DNA from: Pseudodonghicola sp048268305
Lineage (GTDB): Bacteria; Pseudomonadota; Alphaproteobacteria; Rhodobacterales; Rhodobacteraceae
Direction of reading: 5' to 3'
DNA: 64,000 bases
Assembly (NCBI RefSeq): GCF_048268305.1
Contig: NZ_JBLWVT010000008.1
Location: 124,001 to 188,000 of the forward strand
The notes under the pieces are model-generated. The model was not told where the DNA came from. It ran no database searches and was given only the letters and a program-made list of their open reading frames with translations. Numbering within the stretch: the first letter of the stretch is position 1; each line of letters starts with the position of its first letter. The translations under genes and the position numbers were made by a program. Positions 52,557 through 60,624 of this stretch are shown here, piece after piece.

Positions 52557-52910
52557 TCAGCTGCCGCGATAGGTGGAATAGCCGAAGGGCGAGAGCAGCA
52601 GCGGCACGTGGTAATGCGTGGGCTCACTCATGCCGAAGCGGATCGGGATCAGGTCGAGGAAGCGCGGCGGCTCCTGCGCCGGGCCGGTCTCGTCCAGATA
52701 GGCACCGGCATGGAAGACCAGCTCATAGGTGCCGGGGGCGAAGGCCTCAGCCGGCAGGATCTGGGCATCGGTGCGACCGTCCGCATTGGTGATGACGGTC
52801 TTCAGAAGCTGGCGATGTTCTCCCTCGATCCGGTAGAGGTCGATCCGCAGTCCCGCCGCGGGCGCGCCTCGCGCGGTATCCAGAACATGTGTCGTCAGAT
52901 AGCCAGCCAT
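52557..52910 (-). CDS. uraH: 5-hydroxyisourate hydrolase
   Basis: Transthyretin-like enzyme that hydrolyses 5-hydroxyisourate to OHCU, the second step after urate oxidation. The 117-aa length is exact for the family. The N-terminal LTTHVLDTARGAPAAGLRID has the catalytic histidine, and the C-terminus ends in the diagnostic YRGS tetrapeptide (FGYSTYRGS). The central arginine is in GRTDAQILPAEAF. It diverges from the puuE-uraD gene across a 154-bp region and acts directly upstream of that protein in the pathway. Confidence 0.97.
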   Translation of the reverse strand: MAGYLTTHVLDTARGAPAAGLRIDLYRIEGEHRQLLKTVITNADGRTDAQILPAEAFAPGTYELVFHAGAYLDETGPAQEPPRFLDLIPIRFGMSEPTHYHVPLLLSPFGYSTYRGS

Positions 52911-53064
52911 CGTTCATCCCTTTTGCCCGGAGTGTGCCTTGTTCTTACGCAGATGGATCCTCTGTCGCACCCACGAATTGGCTACAACTCCTTCAAGAAT
53001 TCCTGAAAACTCAAACACGCATTTCTAGTTTACACCAATCCCGTGCACAGCAGGAGAGATGACG

Positions 53065-54480
53065 ATGACACGCTACCCCCGTGACATGCGCGGCTATGGC
53101 GCGAAGGCGCCCGATGCGAAATGGCCCGGCGGCGCCAAGGTCGCGGTGCAATTCGTGCTGAACTATGAGGAAGGCGGCGAGAATTGCATCCTGCACGGCG
53201 ATGCCGCCTCCGAGGCCTTCCTGTCGGATATCGCGGGCGCCGCCCAATGGCCCGGCCAACGGCACTGGAACATGGAGTCGATCTATGAATACGGCGCCCG
53301 CGCCGGGTTCTGGCGGCTGCACCGGCTGTTCACCGGCGCCGGCATTCCGGTGACGATCTATGGCGTCGCCACCGCGCTGGCGCGCAGCCCCGAACAAGTC
53401 GAGGCGATGAAGGCCGCCGGGTGGGAGATTGCCAGCCACGGGCTGAAATGGGTCGAACACAAGGACATGCCCGAGGCGGAGGAGCGCGCCGCGATCGCCG
53501 AGGCGATCCGCCTGCATACCGAAGTGGTGGGCGAACCGCCGCGTGGCTGGTACACCGGTCGCTGTTCGGCCAATACCGTGCGGCTTACCGCCGAGACCGG
53601 GCAGTTCGACTATATCTCCGACACCTATGACGACGACCTGCCCTATTGGCTGGAGCTTGAGGACCGCGATCAGCTGGTCATCCCCTATACGCTCGAAGCC
53701 AATGACATGCGCTTCGCCACCGCGCCCGGCTATATCACCGGGGAGCAGTTCTTTACCTATCTGCGCGACGCCTTTGACGTTCTCTATGCCGAAGGTCGGG
53801 CCGGCGCGCCCAAGATGATGAACATCGGTCTGCATTGCCGGCTGATCGGGCGGCCGGGCAAGCTGGCCGGGTTGAAGCGCTTCATCGACTATATCAGCGA
53901 ATTCGAGGATGTCTGGACACCGCGGCGGATCGACATCGCGCGGCACTGGGCAGCACATCACCCGCACAAGCGCTGGCAGCGGCCGAGCCAGATGGCGAGG
54001 AAGGCCTTCGTCGCCAGGTTCGGCGGCATCTATGAACATTCGCCCTGGATCGCCGAGCGCGCCTTTGATCTCGAGCTGGGCCCGGCGCATGACAGTGCCG
54101 TGGGTCTGGCCAATGCGCTGGCGCGTATCTTCCGCACCGCCAACGCCAAGGAACGGCTGGGCGTGCTGCTGGCCCACCCCGATCTGGCCGGCAAGCTGGC
54201 GGCGGCCAAGCGGTTGACGGCGGAAAGCACCGCCGAACAGGCCAGCGCCGGGCTCGACGCGCTGACCGACGCGGAACGCGAGACCTTCTCCCGGCTGAAC
54301 GCGGCCTATGTGGTGAAATTCGGCTTTCCCTTCATCATCGCGGTGCGCGATCACGACAAGCCCGGCATCCTCGCCGCCTTTGAACGGCGGCTGGAGCATG
54401 ACCGCGATCACGAATTCGCCGAGGCCTGCCGCCAGGTCGAGCGGATCGCCGGGCTGCGGCTGAAGGCTTTGCTGCCATGA
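53065..54480 (+). CDS. Fusion of allantoinase PuuE and OHCU decarboxylase UraD
   Basis: Two pathway steps in one 471-aa chain. Residues 1 to about 303 form a polysaccharide-deacetylase-fold allantoinase (PuuE type): VLNYEEGGENCILHGD, EIASHGLKWVEHKDMPEAEE and PRGWYTGRCSANTVRLTAET. Residues from about 308 are UraD: MARKAFVARFGGIYEHSPWI, catalytic H371 in AHPDLAGKLA, the ES..EQ..AGLD segment, and FGFPFIIAVRDHDKPGILAA with a C-terminal RIAGLRLKALL. UraD turns OHCU into S-allantoin, which PuuE opens to allantoate, so substrate order runs from C- to N-domain. The ATG at 53065 is preferred over 53059 as AGGAG is eight bases upstream. Confidence 0.95.
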   Translation: MTRYPRDMRGYGAKAPDAKWPGGAKVAVQFVLNYEEGGENCILHGDAASEAFLSDIAGAAQWPGQRHWNMESIYEYGARAGFWRLHRLFTGAGIPVTIYGVATALARSPEQVEAMKAAGWEIASHGLKWVEHKDMPEAEERAAIAEAIRLHTEVVGEPPRGWYTGRCSANTVRLTAETGQFDYISDTYDDDLPYWLELEDRDQLVIPYTLEANDMRFATAPGYITGEQFFTYLRDAFDVLYAEGRAGAPKMMNIGLHCRLIGRPGKLAGLKRFIDYISEFEDVWTPRRIDIARHWAAHHPHKRWQRPSQMARKAFVARFGGIYEHSPWIAERAFDLELGPAHDSAVGLANALARIFRTANAKERLGVLLAHPDLAGKLAAAKRLTAESTAEQASAGLDALTDAERETFSRLNAAYVVKFGFPFIIAVRDHDKPGILAAFERRLEHDRDHEFAEACRQVERIAGLRLKALLP

Positions 54481-54526
54481 GCGCGCGTGCGTTTCCCGTG
54501 AAACATCGCGCCGGGGGCGCCCGGCG

Positions 54527-55018
54527 ATGATCCCGATCCTGACCGAACCGCTGACCGCCGCCGCCTTTGCCCCCTTTGGCGACGTGATCGAACTGAAAGG
54601 CGCCCCCGACAAGATCATCAACCAGGGGCTTTGCGGCCGGCACCACGATCTGGCCCGGGTCGAAACCGACGCCGAGGGGCGCGTCGGCATCAGCCTGTTC
54701 GACGCCGAACCGCGCGCCCTGCCCTATCAGCTTGAGATGATGGAGCGGCATCCGCTCGGCAGCCAGGCCTTCCTGCCGCTGGCGCCCACCTCTTTTCTGG
54801 TCATTGTCGCGGCAGATGATGGCGATCGCCCCGGCAAACCGCGCGCTTTCTTGACCGCGCCGGGACAGGGGATCAACCTTTTCAGGAATACTTGGCACGG
54901 GGTGCTGACCCCGCTGTCCCCGCCCGGCGTCTTCGCCGTGGTCGACCGCATCGGCCCCGGGGACAACCTGCAGGAATACTGGTTCGACACCCCCTATCGC
55001 GTCGAGGCCGGCGCATAA
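54527..55018 (+). CDS. allA: Ureidoglycolate lyase
   Basis: Splits S-ureidoglycolate into glyoxylate and urea, the end of this ureide route. The 163-aa protein begins LTEPLTAAAFAPFGDVIELK, continues with INQGLCGRHHDLARVE, and has the family's MERHPLGSQAFLPLAPTSFL and NLFRNTWHGVLTPLSPPGVF blocks; the cupin-like fold is expected. It follows the PuuE-UraD gene by 46 bp and precedes the permease by 78 bp in the same direction, so the three are likely one operon. Confidence 0.95.
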   Translation: MIPILTEPLTAAAFAPFGDVIELKGAPDKIINQGLCGRHHDLARVETDAEGRVGISLFDAEPRALPYQLEMMERHPLGSQAFLPLAPTSFLVIVAADDGDRPGKPRAFLTAPGQGINLFRNTWHGVLTPLSPPGVFAVVDRIGPGDNLQEYWFDTPYRVEAGA

Positions 55019-55096
55019 GATCAAGACCGAAGACCCAATACCCAAAATCAACAAGACGACCGGGTCCCACCCGGCATCCGACAAGGAGGGACAGAA

Positions 55097-56548
55097 ATGG
55101 CCAAGATCGGCAGCGCAGAGCAGATGCGCGATCCGAATTACACGCCGCCGCTCGCGGTGGCGATTCCGCTGGGTATCCAGCATGTGCTGGCGATGTTCGT
55201 GTCGAACGTGACGCCGGCGATCATCGTGGCAGGCGCCGCCGGCTTCGGCTTTGGATCGAACAGCCCGGATTTCCCGGAACTGCTCTACATGATCCAGATG
55301 TCGATGCTGTTCGCCGGTGTCGCCACCCTGTTCCAGACCATCGGCTTCGGCCCGGTGGGCGCGCGGTTGCCAGTGGTTCAGGGCACCTCCTTCGCCTTCA
55401 TCCCGATCATGATCCCACTGGTCGCCGGCAAGGGCGTCGATGCGCTGGCGGCCCTGTTCGGCGGCGTGCTGATCGGCGGGCTGTTCCATGCCTGCCTGGG
55501 CCTGGTGATCGGCAAGATCCGGTTCGCCCTGCCGCCGCTGGTGACCGGGCTGGTGGTGACGATGATCGGCCTGGCGCTGGTCAAGGTCGGCATCGAATAT
55601 GCCGCCGGCGGCGTGCCGGCCAAGGATGCCGGCGCGGCAAGCTATGGCGGGCTGCTAAGTTGGTCGGCCGCGCTGGTGGTGATCTTCGTGACGCTCGCGG
55701 TGAAGTTCTTTACCCGCGGCATGCTGTCGATCTCGGCCGTGCTGATCGGCATCGTGGTGGGCTATGTCTATTGCATCATGGTGGGCATGCTCCCCCCCGC
55801 CAAGATCGCCGGAAGCTGGAACAACGCCGCCGTCTTCGCGCTGCCGCAACCGTTCAAATACGGCTTTGAATTCTCGACCGCCGCCGTCATCGGCTTCTGC
55901 CTGATGGCCTTCGTCTCGGCGGTGGAAACCGTCGGTGACGTCTCGGGCATCACCAAGGGCGGCGCCGGGCGCGAGGCCACCGACAAGGAGATCGCCGGCG
56001 CCACCTATGCCGACGGTCTGGGCACCGCCATCGCCGGGCTGTTCGGGGCGCTGCCCAATACCTCGTTTTCCCAGAACGTCGGCCTGATCGCCATGACCGG
56101 GTTGATGAGCCGCCATGTGGTGACCTTCGGCGGCATCTTCCTGATCATCTGCGGGCTGATCCCCAAGGTCGGCGGCGTCATCCGCACCGTGCCGATCGAG
56201 GTGCTGGGCGGCGGCGTCATCGTGATGTTCGGCATGGTGGTGGCCTCGGGCATCTCGATGCTGTCGGACGTGAACTGGAACCGGCGCAACATGGTGATCT
56301 TCGCCGTCGCCCTGTCCTTCGGTCTGGGTCTGCAGCTTGAGGTCATGAACCTGCCCGCCAGCGCCCCCAATGCGCTGCAACATCTGCCCGATACGCTGCG
56401 GATTCTGGGATCCTCCGGCATCCTGCCGGCGGCGCTGATCGCCATCGTGCTGAACCTGATCCTGCCGGAAGAACTGCCCGACGAGGCAACCGATGAGGTT
56501 TCCGGCGGTCTGGCCGGACATGGCAAGGGCTCGCTTGCCGGCGAGTGA
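55097..56548 (+). CDS. Nucleobase:cation symporter-2, xanthine/urate permease
   Basis: Inner-membrane proton symporter of the NCS2 (NAT) family, 483 aa with 14 segments. The signatures are GIQHVLAMFVSNVTPAIIVA at the first helix, QGTSFAFIPIMIPLVAGKGV, and the NAT motif region FSQNVGLIAMTGLMSRHVV, where the first residues set substrate choice; QNVGL types often carry urate or xanthine. AAGGAGG is six bases before the ATG. As last gene of the puuE-uraD-allA operon it probably imports urate or xanthine for the pathway. A good terminator follows. Confidence 0.92.
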   Translation: MAKIGSAEQMRDPNYTPPLAVAIPLGIQHVLAMFVSNVTPAIIVAGAAGFGFGSNSPDFPELLYMIQMSMLFAGVATLFQTIGFGPVGARLPVVQGTSFAFIPIMIPLVAGKGVDALAALFGGVLIGGLFHACLGLVIGKIRFALPPLVTGLVVTMIGLALVKVGIEYAAGGVPAKDAGAASYGGLLSWSAALVVIFVTLAVKFFTRGMLSISAVLIGIVVGYVYCIMVGMLPPAKIAGSWNNAAVFALPQPFKYGFEFSTAAVIGFCLMAFVSAVETVGDVSGITKGGAGREATDKEIAGATYADGLGTAIAGLFGALPNTSFSQNVGLIAMTGLMSRHVVTFGGIFLIICGLIPKVGGVIRTVPIEVLGGGVIVMFGMVVASGISMLSDVNWNRRNMVIFAVALSFGLGLQLEVMNLPASAPNALQHLPDTLRILGSSGILPAALIAIVLNLILPEELPDEATDEVSGGLAGHGKGSLAGE

Positions 56549-56575
56549 TCGTCTCACCGGCTTTGGAACCTGTGG

Positions 56576-56609
56576 CGCCCGTCATCTGGAAAGATGACGG
56601 GCGTTGCTT
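56576..56609 (+). terminator. Terminator of the ureide/permease operon
   Basis: Perfect 12-base stem CGCCCGTCATCT / AGATGACGGGCG with a GGAA tetraloop, followed by TTGCTTG. The U-tract is modest, but the stem is very stable. Confidence 0.8.
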
Positions 56610-56690
56610 GTCGGTGAATGGCGCGCTGTCGCAACAGTCGAAAACGTCCGCCGCGGAGGAAGGTTTCGCCTCAATTCTCGCGCGGATCGC

Positions 56691-57509
56691 TCACAGCGGC
56701 ATATGCCGGTTCACGTCCTTGTAGAGCAGATAGCGGAACGGTCCCGGCCCGCCGGCATAGCAGGCCTGCGGGCAGAAGGCGCGCAGCCACATGTAGTCGC
56801 CGGCCTCGACCTCGACCCAATCCTGGTTGAGCCGATAGACCCCCTTGCCTTCCAGCACGTAAAGCCCGTGTTCCATCACATGGGTTTCGGCGAAGGGGAT
56901 CACCGCGCCGGGTTGCAGGGTGACGATATTCACATGCATGTCGTGCCGCAGGTCGGTCGGGTCGACGAAGCGGGTGGTGGCCCATCGGCCCTCGGTCCCC
57001 GGCATGGCGATCGGGGCGTGATCATCCTCATGGCTGACGAAGGCCTCGGGGGCGGCCAGCCCCTCGACCGCGACATAGGCCTTGCGCAACCAGTGGAACC
57101 GCGCCGGCCCCTGCCCTGTTGCCCGCAGGTGCCAGCCGCTGCCCGCCGGCAGATAGGCGTAGCCGCCCGCGGCCAAGTCATGCGACTGACCGTAGATGGT
57201 CAGCCGCAGCGTCCCCTCGACCATGAAAATCACCGCCTCGGCGTGCGGGTTGGTCTCTGGCCGGTCGCTGCCGCCACCGGGCTGAACCTCGGCGATGTAA
57301 TGCGAGAAGGTCTCGGCAAACCCGGTCATCGGCCGGGCGATCACCCAGAACCGCGCCTCGTTCCAGAACGGCAGCGCGCTGGTGACGATGTCGCTGAAAC
57401 AGCCCTTGGGGATCACCGCATAGGCATTGGTGAACACCGCCCGGTCGGTCAAAAGTTGCGTCTGCGGCGGCAGGCCGCCGGTGGGCGCGTAATAGCGATG
57501 ATCGGTCAT
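56691..57509 (-). CDS. allE: (S)-ureidoglycine aminohydrolase
   Basis: Manganese-dependent double cupin that removes ammonia from S-ureidoglycine to give S-ureidoglycolate, the substrate of AllA. The 272-aa length is normal. The first cupin (about 45-150) includes NPHAEAVIFMVEGTLRLTIY and the second (about 190-265) includes MHVNIVTLQPGAVIPFAETH, VMEHGLYVLEGKGVYRLN and AGDYMWLRAFCPQACYAGG; the E-H-H-Q/H ligands of the second cupin appear intact. Presence of this enzyme means ureidoglycine is made nearby, so an allantoate amidohydrolase (AllC) is expected elsewhere in the genome. The gene converges on the permease operon. Confidence 0.94.
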   Translation of the reverse strand: MTDHRYYAPTGGLPPQTQLLTDRAVFTNAYAVIPKGCFSDIVTSALPFWNEARFWVIARPMTGFAETFSHYIAEVQPGGGSDRPETNPHAEAVIFMVEGTLRLTIYGQSHDLAAGGYAYLPAGSGWHLRATGQGPARFHWLRKAYVAVEGLAAPEAFVSHEDDHAPIAMPGTEGRWATTRFVDPTDLRHDMHVNIVTLQPGAVIPFAETHVMEHGLYVLEGKGVYRLNQDWVEVEAGDYMWLRAFCPQACYAGGPGPFRYLLYKDVNRHMPL

Positions 57510-57641
57510 GGGTCTGGGTCCAGTGCAATGACATTCGGAGCCCCATCAAAGGCCGAAGCCCCGGCGCTTCCAACCGCTTTCAGAGTCGGGACAACCAGAA
57601 ACACTGGATGGAAAATCCTGATAATCGCCATCGCCGCCAGG

Positions 57642-57664
57642 TTAGGGCAATAATATTGCCCTAA
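57642..57664. promoter_or_regulatory. Near-perfect 23-bp operator palindrome upstream of the TRAP operon
   Basis: Arms TTAGGGCAAT and ATTGCCCTAA (ten bases, perfect) around a three-base AAT centre, in the 253-bp divergent region between allE and the TRAP binding-protein gene, 99 bases before the latter's start. Length and symmetry suit a dimeric GntR- or IclR-like repressor. The cognate regulator is not encoded next to it. Confidence 0.7.
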
Positions 57665-57762
57665 ATTCCCCAGGGATTTTGCGAAATGTCAATTCAGGGC
57701 GTCTTGCTCAGCCGGTATGCAAAGGTTACCAACCTGCTACCTGAATTTCGGAGGAGAGTTCC

Positions 57763-58752
57763 ATGAGCATGCTCATTCGTGGCGGCGCCATGCTGGCGAT
57801 CACCGCTGCCCTGCAAATCGGCGGCACTGCCGCGAACGCGCAAACCGAGGTGAAGATCGGCTATGCCCTGTCGCCGACCTCGCACTACGGCGTCGCTGCC
57901 AACAAGTGGCAGGAAGTCGTCGAGGCCGAAACCAACGGCAAGTTCGTCTTCAAGCATTTCCCCTCCTCCGGTCTGGGCGGTGAGCGCGAAGTGATCGAAG
58001 GCCTGCAGATCGGCACCGTCGAGGCGACCATCGTATCCTCGGGCACGCTCAGCAACTTCGTCCCCGAAGCCGGCGTCTTCGACATCCCCTTCATGTTCCG
58101 CGATCTGGGCCATGCCCGCCGCGTGCTGGACGGGCCGATCGGCGACGGCATCCTGGCGAAGTTCGACGATGTCGGCCTGCATGCGATGGCCTGGGGCGAA
58201 CAGGGCTTCCGCCACATCACCAACAACCGCAACCCGATCCACACCCCTGCCGACATGGCCGGGATGAAGCTGCGGACGATGGAAAACCCGATCCATATCG
58301 AGGCCTTCACCGTGCTCGGCGCGGCGCCGACCCCGATGGCCTGGCCCGAGGTGGTCAGCTCGCTGCAACAGGGCGTGATCGACGGGCAGGAAAACCCGCT
58401 GTCGGTGATCGTCTCGGTCAAGCTGGACGAAGTGCAGAAGTACCTGACCCTGTCGGGCCATGTCTATTCGCCGGCGATGCTGCTGGTTTCCAAGCCCTTC
58501 TGGGACGGTCTGTCGGACGAGGACAAGGCCGCCTTTGAAAAAGGCGCCGCCGAGGCGGTGATCGCCATGCGCGGCTTTGTCGACGATGTCGAAGCCAGCG
58601 GCGTCGAAACCCTGCGGCAGCGCGGCATGGAGATCAACGCGCTGACCCCGGAAGAAAAGGCCGAATTCCTCAAGGCGGTCGCCCCGGCCTATCAGGAATA
58701 TTACAAGACCTACGACAAGGCGCTGATCGACAGCATCATCGCGACCGAGTAA
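57763..58752 (+). CDS. TRAP transporter substrate-binding protein, DctP family
   Basis: Periplasmic binding protein for a carboxylate-type solute. The 329-aa precursor has a signal peptide (AMLAITAALQIGGTAANAQ) and the DctP fold: IGYALSPTSHYGVAANKWQE, GLGGEREVIEGLQIGTVEAT, the conserved GMKLRTMENPIHIEAFTVLG with the arginine that binds the solute carboxylate, and QQGVIDGQENPLSVIVSVKL. GGAGGAGAG lies upstream of the ATG. It heads the dctPQM operon, with a stable hairpin between it and dctQ. Closeness to allE hints at a ureide or glyoxylate-related compound, but evidence is only positional. Confidence 0.92.
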   Translation: MSMLIRGGAMLAITAALQIGGTAANAQTEVKIGYALSPTSHYGVAANKWQEVVEAETNGKFVFKHFPSSGLGGEREVIEGLQIGTVEATIVSSGTLSNFVPEAGVFDIPFMFRDLGHARRVLDGPIGDGILAKFDDVGLHAMAWGEQGFRHITNNRNPIHTPADMAGMKLRTMENPIHIEAFTVLGAAPTPMAWPEVVSSLQQGVIDGQENPLSVIVSVKLDEVQKYLTLSGHVYSPAMLLVSKPFWDGLSDEDKAAFEKGAAEAVIAMRGFVDDVEASGVETLRQRGMEINALTPEEKAEFLKAVAPAYQEYYKTYDKALIDSIIATE

Positions 58753-58774
58753 TCGCACTTCCGCGACAATTCCG

Positions 58775-58801
58775 GGCGGCGCGGGCCTCGCGCCGCCTTT
58801 G
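58775..58801 (+). promoter_or_regulatory. Hairpin between TRAP binding-protein and permease genes
   Basis: Perfect nine-base stem GGCGGCGCG / CGCGCCGCC with a five-base loop, followed by TTTGCC, 22 bases beyond the dctP-type stop. It is probably a partial terminator or 3'-end protector that makes binding protein more abundant than the membrane subunits. Confidence 0.6.
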
Positions 58802-58824
58802 CCATTCGAAAGACTGACCTGCCG

Positions 58825-59343
58825 ATGCGACAGATCGAACGCCTTTTCGTCACCCTGAACGGCGCCGCCGTCATCCTGCTGCTTGCGGGCATGGCCGGCG
58901 TTGTCGGCACCAATGTGGGGCTGCGCTATCTCACCAACAATTCGCTGCCCTGGGCGGATGAGGCGGCGCGTTACATGATGATCTGGATGACCTTCCTGGG
59001 CGCCGGGCTGGCGCTGCGGTCGGGCATGCATGTGGCAATCACCAACCTGCAGGATTCGCTGCCCAATGCCGCGCGCATCGCGGTGCGGGCGCTGATCCTG
59101 GTGCTGCTGCTGGGGTTCTTCGCCTTCATGGTCTGGGTCGGCTGGCAATACATGCAGCGGATGCAGTTCCAGAAGACCCCGGCGCTGCGGCTGTCGTTCA
59201 AATATATCTACGCGGCGATGCCGATCGGCTTCGGCCTTCTGATCGTGCACCTGCTGCTGATCGCCCATCCCTTCGTTTCCGCCGGACATTACAAATCCCA
59301 CGGTGAGGAAACCGACGCTTTGCCCGGGGGCGCAAATGGCTGA
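58825..59343 (+). CDS. TRAP transporter small permease, DctQ family
   Basis: Small membrane subunit of the TRAP transporter, 172 aa with four helices. The second conserved block (LPWADEAARYMMIWMTFLGA, about 43-62) with its DE-ARY pattern is diagnostic for DctQ. Other helices are GAAVILLLAGMAGVVGTNVG, ALILVLLLGFFAFMVWVGWQ and AAMPIGFGLLIVHLLLIAHP. Its last eight bases overlap the start of the large permease, so the two are translationally coupled. Confidence 0.92.
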   Translation: MRQIERLFVTLNGAAVILLLAGMAGVVGTNVGLRYLTNNSLPWADEAARYMMIWMTFLGAGLALRSGMHVAITNLQDSLPNAARIAVRALILVLLLGFFAFMVWVGWQYMQRMQFQKTPALRLSFKYIYAAMPIGFGLLIVHLLLIAHPFVSAGHYKSHGEETDALPGGANG

Positions 59344-60619
59344 GATTCTCTTTCCCGCCCTCTTCATCCTGCTGGCCCTGGGGGTTCCCGTCGCCTTTGC
59401 GATGATCATTTCGGTCTTCGCCGCGCTCAGCCTCGGCAGCACCTATCCCCATATCGTCGTGGTGAAGGAGATGTTCGCCGGGCTCGACAGCTTCCCGCTG
59501 CTGGCGGTGCCCTTCTTCGTTCTGGCGGCCGAGCTGATGACCGGCGGCGGCATCACCCAGACGCTGCTGCGCTTCGTGTCGCAGTTCGTCGGCCACATGC
59601 GCGGCGGGCTGGGCTATGCCAACGTGATCTCCTCGACCCTCTTCGCCGGCATCTCCGGCTCGGCGCTGGCGGATGCGGCGGGACCCGGGGCGATGATGAT
59701 CCGGATGATGGAAAAGGGCGGCTACGACAAATCCTATGCCGGGGCGCTCACCATCTCCAGCGCCATCGTCGGTCCGATCATCCCACCGTCGATCACCATG
59801 ATCATCTATGCGATGCAGGATGAAAGCGTCTCGGTCGGATCGCTGTTCATGGCCGGGATCGTGCCGGGGCTGCTGTTGTCCGTCGGCACGCTGGCCGGCA
59901 ACTGGTACGTCAGCCGCAAGCGCAACTATCGCAGCGACGAGGCCCGCCCTGCCCTGCCCGAGATGATCCGCACCAGCATCTATGCGATGCCCGCGATCTT
60001 CCTGATCGTGCTGATCATCGGCGGTATCCGCAGCGGCATCTTCACACCGACCGAAGCCTCGGTCATCGCGGTGTTCTATGCGCTGTTCTGCGGCTTCTTC
60101 GTCTATCGCTCGCTCAGCTTCCGCAACCTGCCCGAGATCATCCTGCGCGCCGCGCTGGTCAGCACCGCGGTGCTGCTGATCCTGGGCGCCGCCCGCGCCT
60201 TTGCCTGGGTTCTGGTCATCGAGGGCATCCCGCAGTTTCTGGCGGAAACCATCATTTCCTGGGATCTCTCGCCGATCCTCTTCCTGCTGGCGGTCAACGT
60301 GCTGCTGCTGGTCTTCGGCCTGTTCATGGATCCGCTGCCCGGGGTGATGATCCTGGTACCGATCCTGGCGCCGATCAGCCACGCGTTGGGGATCGCGCCC
60401 GAGCATTTCGCCATCGTGGTGATCGTCAACCTGACGCTGGGTCTGGCGACGCCACCGGTGGGCAGTCTGATCTTCGTCGTTGCCTCGACCGTCGGGCTGA
60501 AACCCGGCGTGCTGATCCGCGAGATGCCGCCGTTCTTCCTGACCAGCTTCATCGTGCTGATGCTGCTGACATTCGTGCCGGCGCTGTCGACCTGGCTGCC
60601 GGCTGCCAGTGGGTTCTGA
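59336..60619 (+). CDS. TRAP transporter large permease, DctM family
   Basis: Sodium-coupled transport subunit of the TRAP system with about 12 helices in 427 aa. The start at 59336 (MAEILFPALFILLALGVPVA) overlaps dctQ and fits the conserved N-terminus. Motifs are SFPLLAVPFFVLAAELMTGG, ISSTLFAGISGSALADAAGP (sodium-site hairpin), TISSAIVGPIIPPSITMIIY and, in the second half, GLFMDPLPGVMILVPILAPI and LTLGLATPPVGSLIFVVAST. All three TRAP parts are therefore present. The solute is not identifiable from the permease. Confidence 0.94.
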   Translation: MAEILFPALFILLALGVPVAFAMIISVFAALSLGSTYPHIVVVKEMFAGLDSFPLLAVPFFVLAAELMTGGGITQTLLRFVSQFVGHMRGGLGYANVISSTLFAGISGSALADAAGPGAMMIRMMEKGGYDKSYAGALTISSAIVGPIIPPSITMIIYAMQDESVSVGSLFMAGIVPGLLLSVGTLAGNWYVSRKRNYRSDEARPALPEMIRTSIYAMPAIFLIVLIIGGIRSGIFTPTEASVIAVFYALFCGFFVYRSLSFRNLPEIILRAALVSTAVLLILGAARAFAWVLVIEGIPQFLAETIISWDLSPILFLLAVNVLLLVFGLFMDPLPGVMILVPILAPISHALGIAPEHFAIVVIVNLTLGLATPPVGSLIFVVASTVGLKPGVLIREMPPFFLTSFIVLMLLTFVPALSTWLPAASGF

Positions 60620-60624
60620 TCGGT

